Under the pieces are notes generated by a model. It was not told where the DNA came from. It saw only the letters and a program-made list of their open reading frames with translations, and searched no databases. A DNA stretch of 64,000 nucleotides. Origin: Lacrimispora amygdalina. Its GTDB lineage: Bacteria; Bacillota; Clostridia; Lachnospirales; Lachnospiraceae. The translations under genes were made by a program, and so were the position numbers. Location of the stretch: positions 34,539 to 98,538 of the forward strand of contig NZ_QOHO01000003.1 in the NCBI RefSeq assembly GCF_003432035.1. The letters are read 5' to 3'. Positions 27,087 through 35,589 of the stretch are shown here, one piece after another (the first letter of the stretch is position 1; each line of letters starts with the position of its first letter).

Positions 27087-27128
27087 AAGGCGAAAATGTA
27101 AATTGGATAATTGAGGAGAAAAGCCAGT

Positions 27129-28571
27129 ATGTACCAGGAAAATATGAAAGAGAGAGTGCTTTCCGGACTGTTTTGGAAAGTCATGGAAAACGGGGGAACA
27201 CAGGGGATTCAGTTCCTTGTATCCGTTCTTTTAGCCAGGCTTTTAACGCCGTCCGAATCCGGGGAAGTCATGCTGATCATGATATTTATTACCATCGGCA
27301 ATGTATTTGTCCAGAGCGGTTTTAACACTTCTCTGATCCAGAAGCAGGAAGTGGATGAAAGGGATTATTCTTCTGCTTTTTGTGTGAGCTTCCTGATTGC
27401 CTTTGTTCTGTATGTAATTCTGTTCTTTTCTGCACCTGCAATCGGGGATTTTTATGGACAACCGTTGTTCGTTCCGGTATTAAGGATTTTATCCCTGACC
27501 TTATTTTTCGGTGCAGTCGTATCCGTTCAGTCCGCGTCTGTTTCCAGAAATATGGAATTTAGAAAGCTTTGTATGGCAAGTCTCTTTGCTGCGGCAGGTT
27601 CCGGCATGATCGGGGTGCTGATGGCATTAAACGGATTTGGATTATGGTCTCTTGCCATGCAGCAGTTTTTTTACAGTTTTTTTCTCATGATTGTGCTGCA
27701 TGTTTTAAAAACCTGGAAACCCAGCCTGAATTTTTCTTTTCAGAAAGCTGGGGAGTTGTTCTCATATGGCTGGAAAATTCTGATGTCCGGTCTCATTGAC
27801 ACAGTTTTTACCAATGTTTACGGGCTGGTGATCGGGAAACTATATAATTCGGCTATGATGGGGCAATACTCAAGAGGAAACCAGTTTCCTGCCCTTATTG
27901 CCAATAATTTAGGGGCTGCCATACAGTCAGTGATGCTCCCTGCTTTTTCTGCATGTCAGGAAGACCGGGAGAGGGTGAAAAACATGGTAAGAAGGTCCAT
28001 CGTTACAAGCTCCTATCTTGTCTTTCCTATGATGGCGGGATTAATTGCAATAGCAGAACCCATGGTGAAGCTTTTACTCACAGATCAGTATTTACCATGT
28101 GTTCCCATGCTTCGTCTTTTGTGCATCGCCTATGCCACCTGGCCGCTTCATGTTGCGAATTTACAGGCGATCAATGCCCTTGGAAGAAGTGAGATCTTCT
28201 TAAAGCTGGAGATCATTAAAAAAGCTGTCAGTGTGGCGGCTTTAATCATCAGCATTCCATTTGGAATTTATACCATGGTGGCGTTAAGAGCAGTGACGGA
28301 TTTCATATGTACATTTATCAATGCATACCCCAATAAGAAGCTTCTTAATTACAGCTTTCTCCAGCAGTGGAGGGATGTATTCCCTTCTCTGATTCTGTCA
28401 GGGCTCATGTGCGCTCTGGTTTACAGCGTTCAGTTTCTGGTGAAAGGCACTCTTCTGACTCTGACGTTGCAGATTACCACAGGAGTTCTGTTTTATGCAG
28501 GTCTTTCCTGGCTGTTCCGTATCGAAAGCTTCTTTTATTTATGCAGGACAGTAAAGAACATGAGAGGGTAA
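27129..28571 (+). CDS. Wzx-like polysaccharide flippase (MOP superfamily)
   Basis: About 480 aa with 12-14 TM helices. LSGLFWKVMENGGTQGIQFL and VSVLLARLLTPSESG form the N-terminal amphipathic and first TM segments typical of WzxC/TuaB-type flippases. Family-like features are GFNTSLIQKQEVDERDYS, GLVIGKLYNSAMMGQYSRGN and PMLRLLCIAYATWPLHVANL. It would flip a lipid-linked repeat unit across the membrane. I chose the ATG at 27129 because GAGGAG lies 11-16 bases upstream; the earlier TTG overlaps that site. It is followed by a second, distantly related flippase under its own promoter. Confidence 0.9.
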   Translation: MYQENMKERVLSGLFWKVMENGGTQGIQFLVSVLLARLLTPSESGEVMLIMIFITIGNVFVQSGFNTSLIQKQEVDERDYSSAFCVSFLIAFVLYVILFFSAPAIGDFYGQPLFVPVLRILSLTLFFGAVVSVQSASVSRNMEFRKLCMASLFAAAGSGMIGVLMALNGFGLWSLAMQQFFYSFFLMIVLHVLKTWKPSLNFSFQKAGELFSYGWKILMSGLIDTVFTNVYGLVIGKLYNSAMMGQYSRGNQFPALIANNLGAAIQSVMLPAFSACQEDRERVKNMVRRSIVTSSYLVFPMMAGLIAIAEPMVKLLLTDQYLPCVPMLRLLCIAYATWPLHVANLQAINALGRSEIFLKLEIIKKAVSVAALIISIPFGIYTMVALRAVTDFICTFINAYPNKKLLNYSFLQQWRDVFPSLILSGLMCALVYSVQFLVKGTLLTLTLQITTGVLFYAGLSWLFRIESFFYLCRTVKNMRG

Positions 28572-28586
28572 GAAGCCGGTTGTTGG

Positions 28587-28615
28587 TTTACTTTTTTAGG
28601 CGGATCATGTAGAAT
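28587..28615 (+). promoter_or_regulatory. Second flippase promoter (TTTACT-N17-TAGAAT)
   Basis: TTTACT (28587-28592), a 17-base spacer and TAGAAT (28610-28615), 41 bases before the ATG at 28656. It is the fourth member of the TTTAC promoter group. Confidence 0.62.
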
Positions 28616-28655
28616 AAAAGGAACTTCTTAAATGAAATGAAATAGAGGAATAATA

Positions 28656-29912
28656 ATGGAACGTAAAAATGTGGCATGGAATATGATTGGAAGCCTGGTT
28701 TATGCGGGTTCCAGCATGCTGCTGACCGCCCTGGTCAATCATCTGGTAGGAACGGATCAGGGAGGCATCTTTGGTTTTGCTTTCAGTACATTCGGCCAGC
28801 AGATGTTTCTTGTGGCTTATTTTGGAATGAGACCCATCCAGAGCACGGATGTGAGAGAAAGCTATACATTTGGGGAATACCGGCTGGCCCGTATGGCCAC
28901 CTGTGGTATGGCCCTGATTTTAGGTATCTGCTACATTATATGGAAGGTTTTCTTTTCTTCTTCTGACTACACTTATGAGAAAACCCTGGTAGTGTTTTTT
29001 ATGGTTCTTTATAAGGTGCTTGATGGTTTTGCTGATGTATACGAGTCGGAATTTCAAAGAAAAGGAAAGCTTTATCTGACCGGACAGGCCATGACATGGC
29101 GGACATTGTTTTCCGTGTGTTTATTTTTAGGCACTCTGGCTTTTACAAGGGATTTAATTACCGCTTCGGCGGTTGCCGCCGCTTCTCAGGCAGTGGGAAT
29201 CTGGCTGTTTGATAAAAGGACTGCGGACCGGATACCGGATATTACTTATTTACATGCAAAGGGAAGATACAGGCAGCTTTTACAGGACAGCTTCCTTTTG
29301 TTTTTGTCTGTATTTTTAGACGGTCTCATCTTTGCAATGGCAAAGTACGCCGTTGATTCCCAGATGACTTCCGCGGATAATGCCATTTTTGTGGCAATAT
29401 TTATGCCTACATCCGTGATTAATCTTGCGGCTAATTTTGTAATCCGCCCTTTCCTCACCAGACTTTCCATTCTTTGGGAGGAAAAGAGGACTTCAGAGTT
29501 TCTTATGGTTTTGAGGAAGCTGTCGGGAATTATTCTGTTTCTCACTGTAATTGCCCTGGCTGGAGCCTGGGTAATCGGGGTTCCTGTGCTCTCCGCTGTC
29601 TTTAATGTGGATCTGGCGCCTTACCTCTTTGGACTTCTTGCTATTATTCTGGGAGGCGGTTTCTTCGCAGTAATGAACTTATTTTATTATGTCCTGGTGA
29701 TCATGAAGAAACAGAGACTGATATTTTTTGGATATGTTCCGGTCTGCATTCTTTCGTTTGTCCTTTCCTACCATTTTGTGAAAACAGGCGGAATTAACGG
29801 CGGTGCGTACTCCTACATGCTTGAAATGATGATTCTTATGTTTTGTTTTATGGGACAGGCAATCCGGATTATTCATACAGAAGAAAAAGAAAGGAGTAAA
29901 CAGAGGATATGA
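28656..29912 (+). CDS. Second Wzx-like flippase / polysaccharide biosynthesis membrane protein
   Basis: 418 aa with about 12 TM helices. The start, NVAWNMIGSLVYAGSSMLLT, and GTDQGGIFGFAFSTFGQQMF are typical of the shorter RfbX/Wzx group. GMRPIQSTDVRESYTFGEYRLAR forms the first cytoplasmic loops. It is less like TuaB than the preceding flippase. GAGGAATAATA precedes the ATG. The gene overlaps the following DPM1-like gene by 4 bases, so it forms one unit with 29909-32583 and perhaps serves that module. Confidence 0.82.
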   Translation: MERKNVAWNMIGSLVYAGSSMLLTALVNHLVGTDQGGIFGFAFSTFGQQMFLVAYFGMRPIQSTDVRESYTFGEYRLARMATCGMALILGICYIIWKVFFSSSDYTYEKTLVVFFMVLYKVLDGFADVYESEFQRKGKLYLTGQAMTWRTLFSVCLFLGTLAFTRDLITASAVAAASQAVGIWLFDKRTADRIPDITYLHAKGRYRQLLQDSFLLFLSVFLDGLIFAMAKYAVDSQMTSADNAIFVAIFMPTSVINLAANFVIRPFLTRLSILWEEKRTSEFLMVLRKLSGIILFLTVIALAGAWVIGVPVLSAVFNVDLAPYLFGLLAIILGGGFFAVMNLFYYVLVIMKKQRLIFFGYVPVCILSFVLSYHFVKTGGINGGAYSYMLEMMILMFCFMGQAIRIIHTEEKERSKQRI

Positions 29913-30607
29913 CAGACCGGGTACTGGTAGTGATACCTGCATACAATGAAGCTTTAAATATTGAGCGGGTAGTGGGAGAGGTCATAGAGAATTATCCCAT
30001 GTATGACTATGTGATTATTAATGACGGTTCTACGGACAGTACCGCCAAAATCTGCAGGAAGCATGGCTGGAAGATCATTGATCTTCCCATGAATTTAGGT
30101 CTGGCAGGCGCGTTTCAGACCGGGCTTAAGTATGCACACCGAAAGGGCTATGGATATGCCATACAGTTTGACGGAGACGGACAGCACCGGCCGGAGTTCA
30201 TTCTTCCCATGAAGGAAAAGATGGACCAGGGATATGACATCGTCATTGGCTCCCGGTTTGTAACAGAGAAAAAACCCCGTTCTCTCCGTATGCTTGGGAG
30301 CCGGATGTTAAGCGGCGCCATCTGGTTTACCACAGGAGTAAAGGTGAAGGATCCTACATCCGGAATGCGCATGTTCAGCCGTAAGATGATTAAGGAGTTT
30401 GCAGACGGACTTAATTACGGTCCGGAACCGGATACTATTTCCTATCTGATCCGTCACGGTGCGAAGGTTGCTGAAATACCGGTTGTGATGGATGAGAGGA
30501 TACTGGGAGAGAGTTACTTAAATCCCCTAAATGCGGCCCGGTATATGGGAAAGATGCTGTTTTCCATTTTACTGGTACAGAGCTTTCGCGTTCGGGACAG
30601 AAGATAA
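29909..30607 (+). CDS. Family 2 glycosyltransferase, DPM1-like polyprenyl-phosphate sugar transferase
   Basis: 232 aa. VLVVIPAYNEALNIERVVGE, IINDGSTDSTAKI, NLGLAGAFQTGLKYA and IQFDGDGQHRPEFI are the classic dolichol-phosphate-mannose synthase motifs. It has no C-terminal TM pair, unlike GtrB. It would make a polyprenyl-phosphate sugar on the cytoplasmic face. It is coupled to the flippase upstream (ATGA overlap) and followed by DUF2304 and DUF2142 membrane proteins, a common Gram-positive arrangement in which the donor is used outside the cell. Confidence 0.88.
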   Translation: MTDRVLVVIPAYNEALNIERVVGEVIENYPMYDYVIINDGSTDSTAKICRKHGWKIIDLPMNLGLAGAFQTGLKYAHRKGYGYAIQFDGDGQHRPEFILPMKEKMDQGYDIVIGSRFVTEKKPRSLRMLGSRMLSGAIWFTTGVKVKDPTSGMRMFSRKMIKEFADGLNYGPEPDTISYLIRHGAKVAEIPVVMDERILGESYLNPLNAARYMGKMLFSILLVQSFRVRDRR

Positions 30608-30625
30608 AGGAAGGGAGTACGTGAT

Positions 30626-30982
30626 ATGACGGTATTACTTCGCTGCGTGCTGATATGCGTTTCCCTGGTACTTAGCATTTATGTACTGGGAAGAATACGC
30701 CACTCAAAAATGAAGATAGAGGATTCCATTTTCTGGGTAATGTTTTCCCTGCTTTTGGTAGTTTTCAGCATTTTTCCTAAAGTGGCGGATTTTATATCCG
30801 GCCTGGTGGGAACCTATTCCACAGCTAATTTCATTTTTACACTGATGATCTTTATTCTGCTCACCAAGGTCTTTTTTCAGTCGATCAAAATATCCCAGTT
30901 AGAGCGCAGAGTGACGGAGTTAATCCAGATGCTGGCGCTGGATAAGGAGGAAGCCATAGAGAAGGAGGAACATAAACTGTGA
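30626..30982 (+). CDS. DUF2304 small membrane protein
   Basis: 118 aa with three TM helices (about 2-22, 34-53, 68-90) and a charged C-terminal helix (SQLERRVTELIQMLALDKEE). DUF2304 proteins sit next to DPM1-like transferases in many Firmicutes and actinobacteria and are thought to anchor or assist them; no activity is proven. AGGGAG precedes the ATG. The stop overlaps the next start by 4 bases (GTGA). Confidence 0.82.
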   Translation: MTVLLRCVLICVSLVLSIYVLGRIRHSKMKIEDSIFWVMFSLLLVVFSIFPKVADFISGLVGTYSTANFIFTLMIFILLTKVFFQSIKISQLERRVTELIQMLALDKEEAIEKEEHKL

Positions 30983-32583
30983 AGCGTTTGTTAAAGACGA
31001 AAGGCTTATGGCTTGCAGCGGGAAGCATTCTGCTTTTGATGTTCCTGTTTGTCAGAACCTATTTAAAAACCATAGTGGGGATTCCTTCTCCGGAGTTTGA
31101 GCCGGTCCGACGGTTTTACTGGTGGTTTATTGTCTTCGGTTGTGGATTTCTTGGTGTTTTTGCCTTTCTTTTGTGGATAAAAAATATTTTTAACCAGTGG
31201 CTGTTCCCCCTGGTTGTTATTGGACTTGGTGTTTTTTATCTGTTCGCTTTAACACCTTTTTCTGCACCCGATGAAGCTGCCCACTTTGTCAGTGCCTACC
31301 GTCTTTCCAGCCAGATTATGGGCAAACAGGCAGTGGCAGGAGAAGACTTTTTAAAGCATGCTTCATCAGAAGAAAAAGAGCGGATTAAAAAAGGAGCCAA
31401 TGTTCTGGTTCGTAACGGGGATGATGTCACCGGTCTATATACAGAGCCGGGGCAGAGAACGTACAACCGTGTCCTGACAGAACTGTTTTCCCCGGATGAC
31501 AGCCAGTCGGTGACAGTCCGGGAGGAAGTTCCGGTGAATACCACACCTGTGGTTTATCTGCCTCAGGCAGTGGGAATTACGATTGCCAGACTTTTACACC
31601 TTGGCTATATTCCCCTGGTATATCTGGGACGGTTTATGAATCTTCTGGCATTTGCAGCCATGGCAGCGGTTTCTGTCAGGCTGATGCCGTTTAAAAAAGA
31701 AGTTCTCATGGCAGTATCCTGTCTGCCCATGACTCTTCATCTGGCGGCTTCCTACTCCTATGATACCGCATTTATCGGTCTTTCCATGCTTTTGCTTTCC
31801 TGGTGCTTTCATCTGGCTTATGAAAAGAAAGAGATAAATACAAAAGACCTTTTGGTACTGACTCTGTTGCTGGTACTGTTAGAGCCCGGAAAAATTGTAT
31901 ATCTGCCAGCAGCCGGAATCTGTCTGCTGATTCCAAAATCAAAATTCAAATCTCAGAGACATTACTGGATTTCCGTGTTTGGTGTCATTGCAGTGATGCT
32001 GCTTGCAGTATTCCTTGTAAACCGCCTTGTACTTTCTGCATGGGCCGGGGCTACGGAAAGCTACGTGGGCTGGAGTGAGGCGGCAGGCTATAATTTATCT
32101 GACGTGTGGCAGAGACCATTTAACGTATTTACGGTCTATTATGAAACCCTGGTGACCCAGTACGACTATTATCTGGTAACTATGCTGGGAGGATTCCTGG
32201 GAAATTTAGATCCGAATCTGACGATTCCGCCGGTCTGCCTTACCCTTCTTTGGTACGCCCTCTTTATCAGCGTAATAAAGAGAGAGGGGGAAGTGGTGAA
32301 GATGACGGACGGACAGAAGCTGTGGGTATTAATTCTTGTATTTACCAGTGCAGTTCTGGTTCTGACTTCTATGTTTTTGGGGTGGACTCCCAGAAATTTA
32401 ACGTATATTACGGGAGTTCAGGGGCGTTATTTTATTCCTCTTCTGCCTCTGCTTCTGCTGACTCTATATGACCGCCGTCTGGTAATCGGTGTGGATTTAA
32501 GAAAAAGTGCCTGGTATCTGGAATGCTTTGTAAGCATTTATGCCCTGATCCGTATCTGCTCCACATCATGTCTGCGTTACTGA
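30979..32583 (+). CDS. DUF2142 multi-pass membrane protein (probable GT-C)
   Basis: 534 aa with about 12 TM helices. The first extracytoplasmic loop carries FSAPDEAAHFVSAYRLS, which matches the PPDExxHF signature of DUF2142 and puts an acidic residue where GT-C enzymes have their catalytic Asp/Glu. It would use a polyprenyl-phosphate sugar, plausibly made by the DPM1-like protein two genes upstream, to decorate a glycan outside the membrane. The start is GTG at 30979, with AAGGAGGAA upstream inside the DUF2304 gene. The substrate is unknown. Confidence 0.85.
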   Translation: MKRLLKTKGLWLAAGSILLLMFLFVRTYLKTIVGIPSPEFEPVRRFYWWFIVFGCGFLGVFAFLLWIKNIFNQWLFPLVVIGLGVFYLFALTPFSAPDEAAHFVSAYRLSSQIMGKQAVAGEDFLKHASSEEKERIKKGANVLVRNGDDVTGLYTEPGQRTYNRVLTELFSPDDSQSVTVREEVPVNTTPVVYLPQAVGITIARLLHLGYIPLVYLGRFMNLLAFAAMAAVSVRLMPFKKEVLMAVSCLPMTLHLAASYSYDTAFIGLSMLLLSWCFHLAYEKKEINTKDLLVLTLLLVLLEPGKIVYLPAAGICLLIPKSKFKSQRHYWISVFGVIAVMLLAVFLVNRLVLSAWAGATESYVGWSEAAGYNLSDVWQRPFNVFTVYYETLVTQYDYYLVTMLGGFLGNLDPNLTIPPVCLTLLWYALFISVIKREGEVVKMTDGQKLWVLILVFTSAVLVLTSMFLGWTPRNLTYITGVQGRYFIPLLPLLLLTLYDRRLVIGVDLRKSAWYLECFVSIYALIRICSTSCLRY

Positions 32584-32603
32584 CAGGAAAGAAGGAAATT
32601 TAA

Positions 32604-33569
32604 ATGGAAGAAATAAGAGGGGAGCAAAAGACCGTTGACGTAATTATTCCGGTTTATAAGCCGGACGAAACGCTTATGCGGCTTTTTCACAGGCTGGAAG
32701 AGCAGTCTTATCCCATACGGAAAATTATTGTGATGAATACGGAAAAATCCTACTGGAAGGATTCTGATTATGAGCATGTAAAGAATTTAGAAGTTCATCA
32801 TGTGACGAAAGAAGAATTTGACCATGGCGGCACAAGAAACAGAGGAGCCGGCTATTCTAAGGCTGATATCATGGTGTTTATGACGGATGATGCGGTTCCT
32901 GCTGACAAAAATTTAATCAGTGCACTTGTAAAGGCGTTTCTTAAGACCGGAAAAGGCGGGGAAAAGGTAGTGATGGCTTATGCAAGGCAGCTGCCCAATC
33001 AGGACTGTGCTCTGGCAGAACAGTATACCCGTTCCTTTAATTATCCTTCTGAAAGCAGGGTTAAGACAGAGGCTGATTTAAAAGAACTGGGAATCAAAAC
33101 ATTTTTTGCATCAAATGTCTGCTGTGCTTATGACAGAAGTTTATTCTTAGAAGCAGGAGGATTTACCAAAACCACAATTTTCAATGAAGATATGATCTAT
33201 GCAGGAAATGCAGTGCGCTACAGAGGCGAGGCTGTGGCATATGCTGCAGATGCAAAGGTAATTCACTCCCATAATTACGGCTGTATTGCCCAGTTTAAGC
33301 GGAATTTTGATTTAGCCGTGTCTCAGGCAGACCATCCGGAGATATTTGGCGGAATCCGTTCTGAAAGCGAGGGAATCCGGCTGGTGAAAAAAACCTGCAT
33401 CTGGCTGGTAAAACAAAAGAAACCCTGGATGATTCCCGGTGTGATTATAAAGAGCGGTTTTAAATATATGGGGTATCTTATGGGAAAACGATACCGCACC
33501 CTGCCCAGGCGGCTGATATTAAGCTGTACAATGAACCGGTCTTACTGGGGGAAACATAAAACTGAATAA
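32604..33569 (+). CDS. Family 2 glycosyltransferase (rhamnosyltransferase-type)
   Basis: 321 aa. VDVIIPVYKPDETLMRLFHR, then HHVTKEEFDHGGTRNRGA, a motif typical of RfbF/RfbG-type rhamnosyltransferases, and VFMTDDAVPADKNLI with the metal-binding acids. FFASNVCCAYDRSLFLEAGGF and FNEDMIYAGNAVRYRGEAV complete the GT-A fold. The C-terminus is basic. AAGAAGGAAA precedes the ATG. It is the last transferase of the first glycan cluster. Confidence 0.86.
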   Translation: MEEIRGEQKTVDVIIPVYKPDETLMRLFHRLEEQSYPIRKIIVMNTEKSYWKDSDYEHVKNLEVHHVTKEEFDHGGTRNRGAGYSKADIMVFMTDDAVPADKNLISALVKAFLKTGKGGEKVVMAYARQLPNQDCALAEQYTRSFNYPSESRVKTEADLKELGIKTFFASNVCCAYDRSLFLEAGGFTKTTIFNEDMIYAGNAVRYRGEAVAYAADAKVIHSHNYGCIAQFKRNFDLAVSQADHPEIFGGIRSESEGIRLVKKTCIWLVKQKKPWMIPGVIIKSGFKYMGYLMGKRYRTLPRRLILSCTMNRSYWGKHKTE

Positions 33570-33630
33570 GATGGTATACCCTTTACCTGTCATAATGAAC
33601 ATGACTAAATGGAAAGTGAGAAAATTTATT

Positions 33631-34419
33631 ATGAGCTATTTAAATGGACAGACAGGATACCGTGATGAATTATTGACTACCAGATCCGTCGTAAAAAAAG
33701 AAAATTATGTTTTAATAGAGCCGGATGGAATTGTAAAAAACATGATTCCAGGATATGAAAAATGTGATGTTACGATTCTTGGATCTCCTCAAATGGGAGC
33801 TTCTTTTGTGGATTACTTAATAACCGTCCGCGATGGCGGATATAATTCTGCATTTGGTGGGGAAGGGCTGGAATCATTCATTTATGTAATGGAAGGTTCC
33901 ATTAAAGTGAAAAATGCAGATAAAGAAGAAGTACTCACAGGGGGCGGGTATATTTATTCTCCTGCCAGTAAGAAGGTGTCTTTTGTAAATGCGGGAAAAG
34001 AGGATGCGAAGCTATTTGCCTATAAGCGCAGATATGAAGAGTTGGCTGGTTACTGTGCTTATACCGTAGTGGGCAATTCAAACGATCTTCCATGGATCCC
34101 TTATGAAGGTATGGAAAACTGCTATATTCGGAATTTACTGCCTGCAGCAGAGAACTTTGGATTTGATATGAATATGCATATTCTTAAATTCCATTTAGGG
34201 GCATCCCATGGTTATATAGAAACTCACATACAAGAGCATGGCATGTATTTCCTTACTGGAAGTGCGATGTACAGACTGGATAATGACTGGGTACCTGTGA
34301 AAAAGGGTGATTATGTCTTTATGGATGCATATTGCCCTCAGGCCTGTTATGCAGTGGGGCGGGAAGAGGATCTGACCTATCTTTATTCCAAAGACTGCAA
34401 CAGAGATGTAAAGCTTTAA
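33631..34419 (+). CDS. allE: (S)-ureidoglycine aminohydrolase, orphan
   Basis: 262 aa, the same size as E. coli AllE/YlbA (261 aa). Mn-dependent bicupin that releases ammonia from (S)-ureidoglycine to give (S)-ureidoglycolate in allantoin breakdown. Both cupins are clear: GFGGEGLESFIYV-like AFGGEGLESFIYVMEGSIKV, and HGYIETHIQEHGMYFLTG with metal-binding His and Glu residues; VPVKKGDYVFMDAYCPQACY and YSKDCNRDV close it. I chose the ATG at 33631 because MSYLNGQTGYRDELL aligns with the E. coli N-terminus; the frame extends to 33571 but those residues do not belong to the family. No other purine-catabolism gene is in the window. It ends at a perfect inverted repeat. Confidence 0.92.
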   Translation: MSYLNGQTGYRDELLTTRSVVKKENYVLIEPDGIVKNMIPGYEKCDVTILGSPQMGASFVDYLITVRDGGYNSAFGGEGLESFIYVMEGSIKVKNADKEEVLTGGGYIYSPASKKVSFVNAGKEDAKLFAYKRRYEELAGYCAYTVVGNSNDLPWIPYEGMENCYIRNLLPAAENFGFDMNMHILKFHLGASHGYIETHIQEHGMYFLTGSAMYRLDNDWVPVKKGDYVFMDAYCPQACYAVGREEDLTYLYSKDCNRDVKL

Positions 34420-34428
34420 TATCAGTAG

Positions 34429-34479
34429 AAATTGTTAAAAGGTAGCATTTTACGAAAAAATGCTACCTTTTAACAATTT
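34429..34479. terminator. Perfect 23-bp inverted repeat, bidirectional terminator
   Basis: The arms 34429-34451 and 34457-34479 are exact reverse complements around a 5-base loop (ACGAA). The right arm ends in AATTTT and the left begins with AAATT, so transcripts in either direction would end in a U-rich tail. It separates allE from the sugar-uptake locus. Confidence 0.8.
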
Positions 34480-34548
34480 TCTCCTGCTTTTGTTTTGCCC
34501 GGTCATTTAGTATAATAAACTTATTGGAAAGACAAGGAGGACATAATT

Positions 34549-35589
34549 ATGGAAAACGGAAAAAGGGGCCTGCTTTTTTTAATGCTTGCCGGTTTGGCCG
34601 GAATAGTATTTCTTACACTTTTAACCTCCTCCTTTTATGGATATGTGCTGAAAAAGATCGGAGTGGAGCATGCGGAAAATACCGTTACATACCGATACCA
34701 TTATGTAATGATAATTGATAACCTGGATTCCCAGTTCTGGAATGATGTGTATCAGAGCGTGAAGGAAGAAGCGGCACAATATGATGCCTTTGTAGAACTG
34801 AAAGGGAAAAACCAGTCATCAGAATACTCCACTCTGGATTTCATGGATATGAGCATAGCGGCCAGAGTTGACGGGATTTTGTTGGAATACACCGGTGAGC
34901 GTATGTTAGAGGACCGGATCAATGAAGCGGCGAGAAACGGGATTCCGGTTGTCACTATTTTAAATGATGCCCCCAATACGGAGCGGAAAAGCTATGTAGG
35001 AATCAATTCCTACCAGCTTGGACAGGAATACGGCAATCAGATTTTAAAGATCCTGCCTGACCATGGTGGGATCACGCGGGTTATGATGCTTCTTCATGAT
35101 AATTCCATAGACAGCAATCAGGCCCAGATATTTAATCAGATTAATAACCGCATGGTTACATCCAAGGAGAATGCGGACAGAATCAAGGTTGAGGAAATCA
35201 GGATTCCATCGGGAAGAGCCTTTGAATCAGAGGAGGTTGTCCGCAATCTGTTCCAGAATGCCCAGGGTCCGCCGGATATCATAGTATGCATGGATGAGGT
35301 GGATACGGAAGCTGTTTATCAGGCGGTAATCGATTATAACAGAGTGGGTAAAACTCAGGTGATTGGTTATTATAAGTCTAAAGCGGCACTGGAGGCAGTG
35401 GAGAAGGGTACCATGGCGATGACTCTGTGCATTGATACCAGACAGATGGGCAAATACAGCGTACAGGCACTGACGGAATCCATAAAGGACGGACGGACCA
35501 ACTCCTTTTACAGCGTGGATTTACAGTTTGTAACAGAGGAGCAGGCGCCTGAATACATGAAGCAGGAGCGGAAATCCCATGAAAATTAA
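34549..35589 (+). CDS. Membrane-anchored periplasmic-binding-type sugar sensor
   Basis: 346 aa. An uncleaved N-terminal TM anchor (about 8-30, no lipobox) is followed by a type I periplasmic-binding domain of the ribose/xylose group: YVMIIDNLDSQFWNDVYQSV, IAARVDGILLEYTG, IPVVTILNDAPNTERKSYVG, IVCMDEVDTEAVYQAVIDYN and VIGYYKSKAALEAVEKG. It overlaps the sensor kinase gene by 11 bases, so it likely binds the sugar outside and signals to the kinase, as in other YesMN systems that have a dedicated binding protein. TATAAT at 34511-34516 may be its -10 box. AAGGAGG precedes the ATG. Confidence 0.82.
   Translation: MENGKRGLLFLMLAGLAGIVFLTLLTSSFYGYVLKKIGVEHAENTVTYRYHYVMIIDNLDSQFWNDVYQSVKEEAAQYDAFVELKGKNQSSEYSTLDFMDMSIAARVDGILLEYTGERMLEDRINEAARNGIPVVTILNDAPNTERKSYVGINSYQLGQEYGNQILKILPDHGGITRVMMLLHDNSIDSNQAQIFNQINNRMVTSKENADRIKVEEIRIPSGRAFESEEVVRNLFQNAQGPPDIIVCMDEVDTEAVYQAVIDYNRVGKTQVIGYYKSKAALEAVEKGTMAMTLCIDTRQMGKYSVQALTESIKDGRTNSFYSVDLQFVTEEQAPEYMKQERKSHEN

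Noticed and set aside
33571..33630. Longer N-terminus for AllE starting at 33571
   Set aside because: The extra 20 residues do not match the family, while the ATG at 33631 aligns with the N-terminus of E. coli AllE.
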